Part shown: piece by piece, positions 1 to 9,202 of the stretch
How the letters are laid out: every line of letters begins with the position of its first letter
Numbering within the stretch: position 1 is the first letter of the stretch
Assembly: GCA_024235255.1 (NCBI GenBank)
Contig: JACKMT010000001.1
Span: forward strand, 124,001-188,000
Length of the DNA stretch: 64,000 nucleotides
Direction of reading: 5' to 3'
Source of the DNA: Chromatiaceae bacterium
GTDB lineage: Bacteria > Pseudomonadota > Gammaproteobacteria > Chromatiales > Chromatiaceae
Position numbers and translations under genes: made by a program
The notes under the pieces: model-generated
What the model saw: only the letters and a program-made list of their open reading frames with translations
The model's database searches: none
What the model was told of the DNA's origin: nothing

Positions 1-296
1 ATGCGATAAGAGAGCATTATGCTGCAGAACTCCAGCGACTCCGCCTTTTCATACAGCTTGGCCTCCAGGCCGGTATCCGCGGCGGTGCGGCTGAGCATAT
101 CACTGATATGCAGCGTGTTGGTAACGATCATTCCCCGGCCGGTAATGGCAAATTCGATATTCGATTTGATATCGCTGTAGGTTGCTGTCGATTCATACAC
201 GACGATGGGCGATTCTGCAGGTGTTACCGGTTCCGCGCTCACCGCCTGCTGAGTCTGAAACAACAGTGCAAATAAAATTGATGCGATTCTAAACAT
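1..296 (-). CDS. Exported DUF302-family protein (C-terminus off the left edge)
   Basis: Reading the minus strand from the ATG at 296 gives an open frame that runs off the left edge (about 98 residues visible). It starts with a short hydrophobic signal peptide (MFRIASILFALLF, then a likely cleavage after AVSA). The mature part has the DUF302 pattern: a hydrophobic beta strand, a segment reading YSDIKSNIEFAITGRGM, then NTLHISDML and a later FCSIMLSYR strand. DUF302 domains are small periplasmic or cytoplasmic alpha/beta modules of unknown biochemistry, often seen in sulfur-oxidising and metal-handling contexts. The start overlaps the end of the small upstream ORF by 8 bp, so translation may be coupled. 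Family assignment is from sequence pattern only. Confidence 0.7.
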   Translation of the reverse strand, partial: MFRIASILFALLFQTQQAVSAEPVTPAESPIVVYESTATYSDIKSNIEFAITGRGMIVTNTLHISDMLSRTAADTGLEAKLYEKAESLEFCSIMLSYR

Positions 297-489
297 GGTA
301 ATAAGCCTTGGCTTTAATCTGCTGCGGAAAAAATGGCTGCTCCCGCTTGGAGTCGTCTGTATTGCAAAACACGACGTTGTAAAATTCCTCATCATCCATT
401 CGGAGAGCGGATTGAGTGGAGAGGTGATCCTGATTCAGCATTACGCTTGAGAGCCGGTATTCACCGGACGAGATCACTTCATCCTGCAT
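289..489 (-). CDS. Small hypothetical protein (66 aa)
   Basis: A 66-codon frame starts 8 bp after the mtaD stop and ends inside the first codons of the DUF302 gene. The polar product (begins MQDEVISSGEY, ends QIKAKAYYHV) has no signal peptide, membrane helix or motif I recognise. The tight packing between two genes on the same strand supports it being real. There is no clear Shine-Dalgarno before the chosen ATG, and the frame stays open into the mtaD tail (alternative start at 561), which argues against certainty. It could be a remnant or a chance frame. Confidence 0.35.
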   Translation of the reverse strand: MQDEVISSGEYRLSSVMLNQDHLSTQSALRMDDEEFYNVVFCNTDDSKREQPFFPQQIKAKAYYHV

Positions 490-496
490 AGTAAAG

Positions 497-1816
497 TTAG
501 TGATCGTATCGTGCAATTTTGCTCCGCCACTCTTCGGCACGTGCGATGATCTCTTGGCCATCCAGTGTGGTCAATTGTCCGGATCGTAACAGGTGCCGTC
601 CCGCGACCCAGACATCGCTCACCTTATCGCGACCGGTAGCGTAGACCAGCTGCGAAACCGGATGGTAGACTGGTTGGGACTCTATAGCACCTAGATTCAC
701 TGCGCAGATATCCGCCTCCTTGCCGATCTCCAGTGAACCGATTTCACGCTCCATGCCCAGTGCCTTGGCGCCGTTAATTGTTGCCAGACGCAGCGCATCA
801 TAAGCGGGTAGGGCACTCGCATCTCCTGCCAAGCCTTTCGCCAGCAGCGCAGCAGTGCGCATTTCGCTAAACATATTCAGATCGTTATTGGAGGCGGCGC
901 CATCGGTGCCGAGGGCGACATTAACCCCGGCCCGCATTAGCCGGGTTACCGGACAGAAACCTGAGGCTAGTTTGAGATTCGATTCCGGACAATGCACAAC
1001 ATGCGCGCTGCTGCCGGCAAAGGCCTCGATTTCGTTCTCCTCCAGGTGGGTCATATGTACCGCCATCAGAGATGGCGAGACCAACCCCAAAGCCTCGAGC
1101 CGCTGCAATGGGCGGGCACCATACTGGGCGAGGTTCTGCTGCACCTCATCACTGGTTTCATGGACATGCATATGGACCGGGATGTCAAGTTCGTCTGAGA
1201 GTATCCTGATCCGTTCCAGCGGAGCATCGGATACAGAGTAGGGGGCGTGGGGGGCGAAAGCGGTCCTTACCAGGCTGTTGTTGCGGAACTGATCGTGAAC
1301 CTCCAGACCGCGCCGCAGATACTCAGCTGCGTCCCCGGCCCAGGCCGATGGGAAGTCGATCAGAATCAGTCCGACCACTGCTCGCATGCCTGCCGCTGAA
1401 GCGACATGCCCGGTGACATCGGGAAAAAAGTACATATCATTGAAACAGGTAACGCCGCCGCGCAGCATCTCGGCTATCGCCAGGCGGGTTCCGTCTGCCA
1501 CGAACTCTTCGTTGACCCAGCGGGCTTCAGCCGGCCAGATATGTTCGTTTAGCCATGTCATCAGCGGCATATCGTCTGCCAGACCGCGTAACAGAGACAT
1601 GCTGGCGTGTGTGTGGGCGTTGATCAGACCGGGGATCAATGCGTGGTCGGCAAGCGTGTGTTCGGTGTCTGCTGAGTATTGCTGCCGGGCATCCGTGCTG
1701 GAAAGAATATCCAGAATTCTTCCGCCTTTGATGGCGATCGCATGGTGCTCGAAGATATTGCTGTCGGCATCGACCGGTACGATCCAGCGTGCATGTATCA
1801 ATGTGTCGATATTCAA
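497..1816 (-). CDS. mtaD: 5-methylthioadenosine/S-adenosylhomocysteine deaminase (amidohydrolase)
   Basis: This 439-residue protein of the TRZ/ATZ amidohydrolase family likely deaminates methylthioadenosine or S-adenosylhomocysteine to the inosine derivative in the cytoplasm. The metal-binding HTH motif is at residues 68-70. Further on are HVHET, the HMTHLEENE segment, HCPESNLKLASG and the GTDGAASNNDLNMF loop that carries the conserved metal and catalytic Asp. The start is a TTG preceded by AGGGTG at good spacing, and an in-frame stop lies just upstream, so no longer form is possible. The gene is divergent from mtnA, which acts later in methylthioadenosine recycling; that supports this substrate over guanine or chlorohydrolase alternatives. 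Confidence 0.87.
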   Translation of the reverse strand: MNIDTLIHARWIVPVDADSNIFEHHAIAIKGGRILDILSSTDARQQYSADTEHTLADHALIPGLINAHTHASMSLLRGLADDMPLMTWLNEHIWPAEARWVNEEFVADGTRLAIAEMLRGGVTCFNDMYFFPDVTGHVASAAGMRAVVGLILIDFPSAWAGDAAEYLRRGLEVHDQFRNNSLVRTAFAPHAPYSVSDAPLERIRILSDELDIPVHMHVHETSDEVQQNLAQYGARPLQRLEALGLVSPSLMAVHMTHLEENEIEAFAGSSAHVVHCPESNLKLASGFCPVTRLMRAGVNVALGTDGAASNNDLNMFSEMRTAALLAKGLAGDASALPAYDALRLATINGAKALGMEREIGSLEIGKEADICAVNLGAIESQPVYHPVSQLVYATGRDKVSDVWVAGRHLLRSGQLTTLDGQEIIARAEEWRSKIARYDH

Positions 1817-1863
1817 TATTTCACCCTAAGTGTGTAACGCCTGTAAGATACGTACCTGTTAAG

Positions 1864-2955
1864 ATGTATGAATTTGCCACGGGTTTGAATCAGATGGAAG
1901 CGTTAAGCTTGGATATTTCTGCCGACGCCGACCACGCCATTGTTTGGCAAAACGATCGGTTGTACCTGCTCGATCAGCGATTGCTGCCTGACGAGGAGCA
2001 CTATATCGAGCTTCACACCTGCGCTGAAGCGGCAGCGGCGATCACTGCCATGGTCGTGCGTGGCGCCCCGGCCATCGGTATTACCGCGGCTTACGCTGTG
2101 GTGCTGGCGGCACGCGCCGGATTCGCGCAGTCGGCGACGGGTTGGCTGCGGCTGATGCAGCGGGATTTGGCTGTTTTAGGCTTGGCACGACCCACCGCGG
2201 TGAATTTACGCTGGGCGATAGAGCGAATGGAGCGTGTCGCGCTCGGCTTGCCTTCAGGTGACCCGGAAGCGGCCCTGCTGGCCGCGGCGGTGCAGATACA
2301 CCAGGAAGATGTGGCGGCGAACAAGCGTATCGGCGAGATCGGTGCGCGCATTGTCGGCGAGCGGACATCAGTTATCACACATTGCAACGCCGGGGCGCTC
2401 GCCACTGGTGGGTATGGCACAGCGCTGGGCGTTGTCAGAAGTGCGTTTGCCGCAGGGTTGATCGATTGGGTTTATGCGGATGAGACGCGACCATGGTTTC
2501 AAGGGTCGCGTCTGACGGCTTGGGAACTGTCGCGTGACGCTATTCCGGTCAGGATCATCACTGAGGGCGCCGCCGCCCGGCTTATGGGAGAGGGCGGAGT
2601 CGGATGGGTTATTGTCGGTGCCGACCGGATCGCTGCCAATGGTGACGTAGTCAACAAGATCGGAACCTATAATCTTGCCGTGGTGGCCAGATATCATGGC
2701 GTCAAGGTGATGGTGGCGGCACCAACGTCGACTATCGATCTGTCGGTGTTGAACGGGGAGCGTATTCCTATCGAGATGAGAAGTCCGGATGAGGTGCTCA
2801 GCTGCAGGGATCGCCGTATCGGCGCACCCGGCGTCGATGCCTGGAATCCGGTGTTCGATGTCACCCCTGCGGCGCTCATCGATGTTATTGTGACGGAAAG
2901 GGGCGCAATTCACCTGCCGGATGCAAACAAGGTCGCTGAGCTGATGAATAGCTAG
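1864..2955 (+). CDS. mtnA: Methylthioribose-1-phosphate isomerase
   Basis: MtnA converts 5-methylthioribose-1-phosphate to 5-methylthioribulose-1-phosphate in methionine salvage. The sequence has the family motifs: MVVRGAPAIGI near the N-terminus, the catalytic-Cys segment HCNAGALATGGYGTALG, DETRPWFQGSRLTAWEL, and the VGADRIAANGDVVNKIGTY segment with the catalytic Asp. An upstream TTG-type start at 1789 would run into mtaD on the other strand and is unlikely. ATG at 1864 (363 aa) is chosen; ATG at 1894, closer to the usual family N-terminus, is a fair alternative because neither has a strong ribosome site. eIF2B-like paralogues share the fold, but the motifs fit MtnA best. Confidence 0.9.
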   Translation: MYEFATGLNQMEALSLDISADADHAIVWQNDRLYLLDQRLLPDEEHYIELHTCAEAAAAITAMVVRGAPAIGITAAYAVVLAARAGFAQSATGWLRLMQRDLAVLGLARPTAVNLRWAIERMERVALGLPSGDPEAALLAAAVQIHQEDVAANKRIGEIGARIVGERTSVITHCNAGALATGGYGTALGVVRSAFAAGLIDWVYADETRPWFQGSRLTAWELSRDAIPVRIITEGAAARLMGEGGVGWVIVGADRIAANGDVVNKIGTYNLAVVARYHGVKVMVAAPTSTIDLSVLNGERIPIEMRSPDEVLSCRDRRIGAPGVDAWNPVFDVTPAALIDVIVTERGAIHLPDANKVAELMNS

Positions 2956-3108
2956 CCTCAGCGCCCCTCAGAGCCGATTTTCGGGGCGATAAAACCAAAG
3001 CGGTACCCGTTCTAATATGGTATGATCCGCGGCTGAATTTCAGCCGTCTGTCAGGCCGCCTTTGCCATCGGAAAGGCGTTTCCAACCCGTAAGGATCGAT
3101 TGTCACTT

Positions 3109-5703
3109 ATGACCGATTTCGCAAAAGAAGTTATACCGGTCAATCTCGAAGATGAAATGCAGCAGTCCTACCTCGATTACGCTATGAGCGTGATCGTGGG
3201 GCGGGCGCTTCCCGACGTGCGCGATGGGCTCAAACCGGTGCATCGGCGCGTGCTTTACGCCATGAGCGTACTCGGCAACGATTGGAACAAGCCCTACAAA
3301 AAATCGGCGCGTGTGGTGGGTGACGTTATCGGTAAATATCACCCGCACGGTGATACCGCGGTCTACGATACCATCGTGCGTATGGCCCAACCGTTCTCGA
3401 TGCGTTACATGCTGGTGGACGGGCAGGGCAACTTTGGTTCGGTGGATGGAGACGCACCTGCCGCCATGCGTTACACAGAAGTCCGCATGGCCAGGATCGC
3501 TCACAGCATGCTGGACGATCTCGACAAGGAGACCGTCGATTACATTGCCAACTACGATGAGTCGGAAACCGAACCCTCGGTGCTGCCGGCGCGTATTCCC
3601 AATCTGTTGGTAAACGGTTCTGCCGGCATTGCGGTAGGAATGGCGACCAATATCCCTCCGCACAACCTGACCGAAGTCATCAACGGTTGTCTGGCATTGA
3701 TCGACGACCCGGCACTCAGCATCGCAGACTTGATGGAGCACATCCCCGGCCCCGATTTTCCCACCGCAGCTATAATCAACGGCGCGCACGGCATCAAGGA
3801 GGCTTATCGTACCGGGCGGGGGCGTATCTATCTGCGTGCACGCTCCAGTGTGGAGAATATGGAAGGCGGTACACGCCAGCGAATCGTGGTGCACGAATTG
3901 CCTTACCAGGTCAATAAGGCGCGCATGCTGGAGAAGATCGCGGAGCTGGTCAAGGAAAAGCGCATCGAAGGTATCAGTGAACTGCGCGACGAGTCGGATA
4001 AAGAGGGGATGCGCGTCGTGATCGAACTGCGCCGTGGCGAAGTTGCTGAGGTGGTGCTGAACAATCTTTACCAGCACACTCAGCTGCAGAGTGTCTTCGG
4101 CATCAATATGGTTGCTCTGGTGGATGGCCGCCCGCGCCTGCTGAATCTGAAGCAGATGCTTGAGTTCTTTATCCGCCACCGCCGCGATGTCGTCACCCGT
4201 CGCACCCTGTTCGAACTGCGCAAAGCGCGCGACCGCGCCCATGTGTTGGAAGGGTTGGCAGTAGCGCTGGCCAATATCGATGAAGTGATCGAGCTTATCA
4301 AAGCGGCGTCCAGTCCGGCCGATGCTAAGCAGGCATTGCTTGAAAGACTATGGCGTTCCGACACGGTTGAGGCGATGCTGGAGCGTGCCGGTGCGGACGC
4401 TTCGAGACCACAGGATTTACAACCTCATTATGGTATGACAGCGGAGGGATACCGCTTGAGCGAGACTCAGGCGCAGGCAATTCTCGATCTGAGGCTGCAC
4501 CGGCTCACCGGACTTGAGCAGGAAAAAATACTAAAAGAATACAGTGAGATAATAGATAAAATTAAAGAGCTGCTGGCAATTATTTCCAGTGCCGAAAAAC
4601 TGATGCAGGTGATCAGGGAAGAACTCATTGGCATGCGCGATCAATATGGCGATGAACGGCGCAGTGAGATATTGCAAAGCCATCTCGACCTGACGCTTGA
4701 AGATCTGATCACCGAGGAAGACGTGGTTGTGACGCTCTCTCACGCCGGCTATGCGAAAGCGCAGCCGGTGGCTACCTACCGCGCGCAGAAGCGGGGTGGC
4801 AAGGGCAAAACCGCTACCGCGACCAAAGATGAGGATTTTGTCGACAAGCTTTTCGTTGCCAGCACCCATGACACAATACTCTGTTTCTCCAGTCTTGGCC
4901 GTGTTTACTGGCTTAAAGTGTACGAACTGCCTCAGGCCGGCCGCAACGCCCGTGGTAAACCTATTGTCAATCTGTTGCCGCTGGAGAAAGACGAGCGTAT
5001 CAGCGCCGTACTGCCGATCAGAGAGTATACCGATGATCGCTATATCCTGATGGCAACCAGCAGCGGTACGGTCAAAAAGACACCGCTGACCGATTTTTCA
5101 CGGCCCCGCAGCAATGGGATTATCGCTGTGGACCTGCGTGAAGACGACAGCCTGATCGGTGTCTCCGTTACCGATGGCACCCGGGATGTGATGTTGTTTA
5201 CCTCTGCCGGAAAGGCCATTCGCTTCGCCGAGAGCCAGGTCCGCCCGATGGGACGGACCGCGTGCGGTGTCCGCGGTATCAGACTGGACCAGGGGCAGCG
5301 CGTCATTTCCCTGATCGTTACCCGAGCAGAGGGCACGATTCTGACTGTCACCGAAAACGGTTTCGGCAAACGTACACCCATGGATCAGTTTCCAATCAAG
5401 GGGCGCGGCGGTATGGGTGTTATCTCGATCAAGACATCCGAACGGAATGGTGAGCAGGTGGGCGCGGTGTTGGTCGAAGATCAGGATGAGGTGATGTTGA
5501 TTACCGATGGCGGCACACTGGTGCGCAATCGGGTCTCCGATATTTCGCTGATGGGACGAGGCACGCAGGGAGTGACCATGATTCGCCTTTCCAATAAAGA
5601 GCGACTGATCGGCCTGGCCAGAGTGGAATCCCTGGAGATGGAAGATGAGGAGGGTATTGAGCCAGGGGAAGAGATCACACTTCCCGAAGGGCCTTCAGAG
5701 TAG
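3109..5703 (+). CDS. gyrA: DNA gyrase subunit A
   Basis: This 864-residue protein is the breakage-reunion subunit of gyrase, which introduces negative supercoils with GyrB. From ATG 3109 the numbering matches E. coli: the catalytic tyrosine is Tyr122 in AAMRYTEVRM, and the quinolone-resistance region shows Thr83 and Asp87 (HPHGDTAVYD). Thr83 is the natural residue in Pseudomonas and relatives, so it does not by itself mean resistance. The C-terminal wrapping domain has the GyrA box as QKRGGKG (about residue 560), then the six-bladed repeats and an acidic tail. A TTG nine bases upstream (3100), close to AAGGA, could also initiate. It is the first gene of the block leading to ihfB. Confidence 0.97.
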   Translation: MTDFAKEVIPVNLEDEMQQSYLDYAMSVIVGRALPDVRDGLKPVHRRVLYAMSVLGNDWNKPYKKSARVVGDVIGKYHPHGDTAVYDTIVRMAQPFSMRYMLVDGQGNFGSVDGDAPAAMRYTEVRMARIAHSMLDDLDKETVDYIANYDESETEPSVLPARIPNLLVNGSAGIAVGMATNIPPHNLTEVINGCLALIDDPALSIADLMEHIPGPDFPTAAIINGAHGIKEAYRTGRGRIYLRARSSVENMEGGTRQRIVVHELPYQVNKARMLEKIAELVKEKRIEGISELRDESDKEGMRVVIELRRGEVAEVVLNNLYQHTQLQSVFGINMVALVDGRPRLLNLKQMLEFFIRHRRDVVTRRTLFELRKARDRAHVLEGLAVALANIDEVIELIKAASSPADAKQALLERLWRSDTVEAMLERAGADASRPQDLQPHYGMTAEGYRLSETQAQAILDLRLHRLTGLEQEKILKEYSEIIDKIKELLAIISSAEKLMQVIREELIGMRDQYGDERRSEILQSHLDLTLEDLITEEDVVVTLSHAGYAKAQPVATYRAQKRGGKGKTATATKDEDFVDKLFVASTHDTILCFSSLGRVYWLKVYELPQAGRNARGKPIVNLLPLEKDERISAVLPIREYTDDRYILMATSSGTVKKTPLTDFSRPRSNGIIAVDLREDDSLIGVSVTDGTRDVMLFTSAGKAIRFAESQVRPMGRTACGVRGIRLDQGQRVISLIVTRAEGTILTVTENGFGKRTPMDQFPIKGRGGMGVISIKTSERNGEQVGAVLVEDQDEVMLITDGGTLVRNRVSDISLMGRGTQGVTMIRLSNKERLIGLARVESLEMEDEEGIEPGEEITLPEGPSE

Positions 5704-5760
5704 TTTACGAAAATTTAATATTTTCATTGATAACAGCCAGTTGAAATAGAGAGTTAAAGC

Positions 5761-6840
5761 ATGTCAAGAGTATATAATTTTAGCGCAGGCCCGGCAGTGC
5801 TGCCGGAAGAGGTATTGAGCCAGGCCCGGGATGAGATGCTCGACTGGCAGGGTAGCGGAATGTCGGTCATGGAGATGAGCCATCGCGGCAAAGAGTTCAT
5901 GTCGATCGCAGCGCAGGCCGAAGCGGATTTGCGCGAATTGCTCAAGGTACCGGACAATTACAAGGTACTGTTTCTGCAGGGGGGTGCCTCCAGTCAGTTT
6001 GCCATGGTGCCAATGAACCTGCTGCAGGGGAAAAAGAGCGCCGACTATCTAAATACCGGCTCCTGGTCGAAGAAGGCGATCGCGGAAGCAAAGAAATATT
6101 GTGACGTTAAGATCGCCGGCGCCTCGCCGGACGGAAAATTCACCGTGCCTGCGCAGTCTGATCTCAATCTGGATCCGGACGCCGCATATCTGCACTACAC
6201 GCCAAACGAAACCATTCAGGGCATTGAGTTCCCCTATATTCCCGAGTGCGGCTCTGTGCCGCTGGCTGCCGATTTTTCCTCCACGATACTCTCCCGGCCG
6301 ATCGAAGTGTCGCGTTACGGTGTCATTTATGCAGGTGCTCAGAAAAACATCGGTCCCGCCGGGTTGACGCTGGTGATTGTACGTGAAGATCTGATTGCCG
6401 AGCCGCTGGCCGGCACTCCGTCGATGTTTAACTACGGCATCATGGCAGAAGGGGAATCGATGTATAACACCCCGCCAACCTTTGGCTGGTATCTGGCCGG
6501 GCTGATATTTCAGTGGCTCAAACGCAACGGCGGACTTTCGGCGATGGCGGAAGTTAATGAGCGCAAAGCCCGTTTGTTGTACGACGCGATTGATAACTCG
6601 AACTTTTATCAAAACCCGGTCGATCCCGCTTGCCGTTCCTGGATGAATGTGCCCTTTACGCTGGCCGATGCGGCGCTGGATGCAGATTTTCTGGCCGGTG
6701 CCAAAGCGGCGGGTCTGGTGACACTCAAGGGTCACCGCTCAGTGGGCGGCATGCGGGCAAGCATCTATAACGCCATGCCTGAGCAGGGGGTTCGTGCGCT
6801 GGTAGATTTCATGGCCGATTTTGAGCAACGACGCGGTTAA
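5761..6840 (+). CDS. serC: Phosphoserine aminotransferase
   Basis: SerC is a PLP enzyme that makes 3-phosphoserine from 3-phosphohydroxypyruvate and glutamate in serine synthesis; it can also act in pyridoxal phosphate synthesis. The 359-residue length is standard. The N-terminal RVYNFSAGPAVLPEEVL and GMSVMEMSHRGKEF motifs are typical, and the PLP lysine sits in IYAGAQKNIGPAGL. The conserved C-terminal GHRSVGGMRASIYNA binds the phosphate of the substrate. It lies 57 bp after gyrA and 52 bp before serA, the preceding enzyme in the pathway. The order gyrA-serC-pheA is the usual one in Pseudomonas-like gammaproteobacteria. Confidence 0.96.
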   Translation: MSRVYNFSAGPAVLPEEVLSQARDEMLDWQGSGMSVMEMSHRGKEFMSIAAQAEADLRELLKVPDNYKVLFLQGGASSQFAMVPMNLLQGKKSADYLNTGSWSKKAIAEAKKYCDVKIAGASPDGKFTVPAQSDLNLDPDAAYLHYTPNETIQGIEFPYIPECGSVPLAADFSSTILSRPIEVSRYGVIYAGAQKNIGPAGLTLVIVREDLIAEPLAGTPSMFNYGIMAEGESMYNTPPTFGWYLAGLIFQWLKRNGGLSAMAEVNERKARLLYDAIDNSNFYQNPVDPACRSWMNVPFTLADAALDADFLAGAKAAGLVTLKGHRSVGGMRASIYNAMPEQGVRALVDFMADFEQRRG

Positions 6841-6892
6841 GATGCATGCCGGCCGGCATCTCATCATACTTTAATTTATTGGATAAAAAAAG

Positions 6893-8074
6893 ATGTATAA
6901 GATACTGACTTTAAACAATATATCCGTTTCTGGTCTGGATCGGCTCCCACGCGACAATTATGAAGTTGCCTCGGAGATGGTGAACCCCGACGCCATCATG
7001 CTGCGCTCCTTTAAAATGCACGACATGGAGATGCCGAAAACGGTGAAGGCAGTCGGCCGTGCCGGTGCCGGTGTCAACAATATCCCGGTCGAAAAGATGA
7101 CAGCACTGGGCGTTCCGGTATTCAACGCGCCCGGCGCCAACTCCAACGCTGTGAAGGAGTTGGTGTTGGCAGGCATGCTGATAGCTGCGCGCAATATCGG
7201 TCAGGCATGGGCCTATGCGCGTGGTTTGAACGGTGACGATGCCGAGATTGGCAAGGAGGTGGAGAAGGGGAAGAAGCAGTTTGTCGGGTTTGAACTTCCC
7301 GGCCGCACCCTAGGCGTGATCGGGCTGGGCGCCATCGGTGTAAAAGTTGCCAATGCTGCCCGAGCCCTCGGCATGAACGTGATCGGGTACGACCCCACCA
7401 TCACGGTTGAAAGTGCTTGGAAGCTGACCCACGATGTAGTGCAGGCGCTCAGCGTCGATGATCTGTTGTCTAAATCCGATTTCGTCACTTTTCATGTCCC
7501 GCTGGTCGATTCCACGAAGAACATGATTAACTCGGAACGCCTGAAATTAATGAAGAAAAATGCAGTCCTGCTCAATTTCTCGCGCTCCGGCATTATCGAC
7601 GACGAGGCAGCGGTGGCCGCGCTCGACAGCGGGCGTCTTTATGCCTACATCTGCGATTTTCCCAGTAACCTCCTGAAAAATCACCCGCGCTGCATCACCT
7701 TGCCCCATCTCGGGGCCTCGACCGCCGAGGCGGAACAGAACTGTGCAATCATGGTTGCCGATCAGCTGAAAGGTTATCTCGAACACGGGAATATCAGGAA
7801 TTCGGTCAACTTTCCGAATATCTACCTGCCACGGAACGGCGGCTACCGGATAGCTATTGTCAACTCCAATGTGCCGAACATGGTTGGGCAGATCTCAACC
7901 GATCTGGCGGAAGCCGGTCTTAATATCGTCGACATGTTGAACCGGTCGCGCGCGGATATAGCGGTCACTCTGGTGGATACCGACAAGGAGCCGAGTAAGG
8001 AAACGATTGATCAGATTAGGGGCATCAAAGGTGTGTTGTCGGTGCGCTGTCTGGGTTGTACCGCAGACAGTTGA
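6893..8074 (+). CDS. serA: D-3-phosphoglycerate dehydrogenase with C-terminal ACT domain
   Basis: This 393-residue 2-hydroxyacid dehydrogenase likely oxidises 3-phosphoglycerate, the first step of serine synthesis. It has the substrate loop GRAGAGVNNIPVEKM, the NAD-binding GVIGLGAIGVKVA motif at about residue 145, the active-site Arg in NFSRSGIIDD, and the catalytic His in LPHLGASTAEAEQN. Residues from about 320 form a single ACT domain (YRIAIVNSNVPNMVGQIS), expected to give serine feedback. The substrate call rests on position next to serC and on the ACT domain. A perfect 14-bp palindrome, ATGCCGGCCGGCAT, lies between serC and this gene at 6846-6859. Confidence 0.88.
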   Translation: MYKILTLNNISVSGLDRLPRDNYEVASEMVNPDAIMLRSFKMHDMEMPKTVKAVGRAGAGVNNIPVEKMTALGVPVFNAPGANSNAVKELVLAGMLIAARNIGQAWAYARGLNGDDAEIGKEVEKGKKQFVGFELPGRTLGVIGLGAIGVKVANAARALGMNVIGYDPTITVESAWKLTHDVVQALSVDDLLSKSDFVTFHVPLVDSTKNMINSERLKLMKKNAVLLNFSRSGIIDDEAAVAALDSGRLYAYICDFPSNLLKNHPRCITLPHLGASTAEAEQNCAIMVADQLKGYLEHGNIRNSVNFPNIYLPRNGGYRIAIVNSNVPNMVGQISTDLAEAGLNIVDMLNRSRADIAVTLVDTDKEPSKETIDQIRGIKGVLSVRCLGCTADS

Positions 8075-8081
8075 ATCAGTC

Positions 8082-9167
8082 ATGCCCGGAGAAGATAGAC
8101 TTCAGCGTATCCGCGCACAGATTGACGAGCTTGATCTGCAGATCCAGGACTTGATTAACCGCCGTGCCTCGGCGGCCAAGCAAATTGCCGAAATCAAACT
8201 GGAGGAGGACAAGGACGCGTTCTTTTACCGCCCCGAACGGGAGGCGGCGATTCTGAAAACGATTCAGCGCAGAAACAAGGGGCCAATGGGCGACGAAGAG
8301 ATGGCACGCCTGTTCCGGGAGATAATGTCAGCCTGCCTGGCGCTCGAGCAACCGCTCAAGATCGCCTATTTGGGACCGGAGGGAACATTCACCCAATCCG
8401 CCGCGCTCAAACATTTCGGTCACTCGATAATAACGCTGCCATTGGGTTCTATCTCGGATGTGTTTCAGGAGGTTGAATCGGGAGCCGCTCACTATGGCGT
8501 TGTGCCGGTTGAAAATTCGACCGAAGGTGTCATCAACCACACATTGGATATGTTTCTGCGCTCCCCACTGTTCATCTGCGGTGAAGTGGGTCTGCGGATT
8601 CACCACCATCTGCTCAGTATGGAGGCTGATACAAGCACTATTAAACGGGTTTTTTCCCATCAGCAGTCGTTGGCTCAATGCCGCAGCTGGCTCGACCGCA
8701 ATCTCCCGGATGCCGAGCAGATTACCGTTGGCAGCAACGCGGAGGCAGCCAAACTGGCTGCCAAAGAGCCTGCGAGCGCTGCCATCGCCGGTGAAATGGC
8801 GGCAGAACTCTACCGCCTGAAGGGGTTGGCGCGCAACATAGAGGACGAACCGGACAACACTACCCGGTTCTTAGTGATAGGGCGCCAGAAAGCGCTACCC
8901 AGTGGGGATGACAAGACCAGTATCCTGTGCGCAACACGCAATGTCGCGGGTGGTTTAAGCGCATTGCTTGCACCACTCGCAGAGCACGGCATCAGTATGA
9001 CTCGAATCGAATCCAGACCTTCCCGGCAAGGCAACTGGGATTATGTCTTCTTTATCGATATCGAAGGTCATCAAAGTGATCCACCGGTGATCCCGGCACT
9101 GGAAGCATTGCAGGAGCGGTCGCGTTTGCTGAAAATACTCGGCTCTTATCCCAAAGCGGTACTCTAA
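8082..9167 (+). CDS. pheA: Bifunctional chorismate mutase/prephenate dehydratase (P-protein)
   Basis: PheA converts chorismate to prephenate and then to phenylpyruvate for phenylalanine synthesis. The 361-residue protein has an AroQ-type chorismate mutase at about 1-90 (RLQRIRAQIDELDLQIQDLINRR). The dehydratase follows from IAYLGPEGTFTQ, with VPVENSTEGVINHTLD and the TTRFLVIG segment. The C-terminal ACT domain includes the ESRPSRQGNWDYVFFIDIEGH regulatory motif, consistent with phenylalanine inhibition. The longer frame starting at 8007 overlaps serA; ATG 8082, just after the serA stop, gives the normal N-terminus. Its product and prephenate are used by the next two genes. Confidence 0.95.
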   Translation: MPGEDRLQRIRAQIDELDLQIQDLINRRASAAKQIAEIKLEEDKDAFFYRPEREAAILKTIQRRNKGPMGDEEMARLFREIMSACLALEQPLKIAYLGPEGTFTQSAALKHFGHSIITLPLGSISDVFQEVESGAAHYGVVPVENSTEGVINHTLDMFLRSPLFICGEVGLRIHHHLLSMEADTSTIKRVFSHQQSLAQCRSWLDRNLPDAEQITVGSNAEAAKLAAKEPASAAIAGEMAAELYRLKGLARNIEDEPDNTTRFLVIGRQKALPSGDDKTSILCATRNVAGGLSALLAPLAEHGISMTRIESRPSRQGNWDYVFFIDIEGHQSDPPVIPALEALQERSRLLKILGSYPKAVL

Positions 9168-9202
9168 AAAATTTATGGACCAATTGGAGAGCAATCTGAA
9201 CG

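Noticed and set aside
3331..3372. Quinolone-resistance mutation in gyrA
   Set aside because: Thr83 is the normal residue in many gammaproteobacteria and Asp87 is unchanged, so this is not evidence of resistance.
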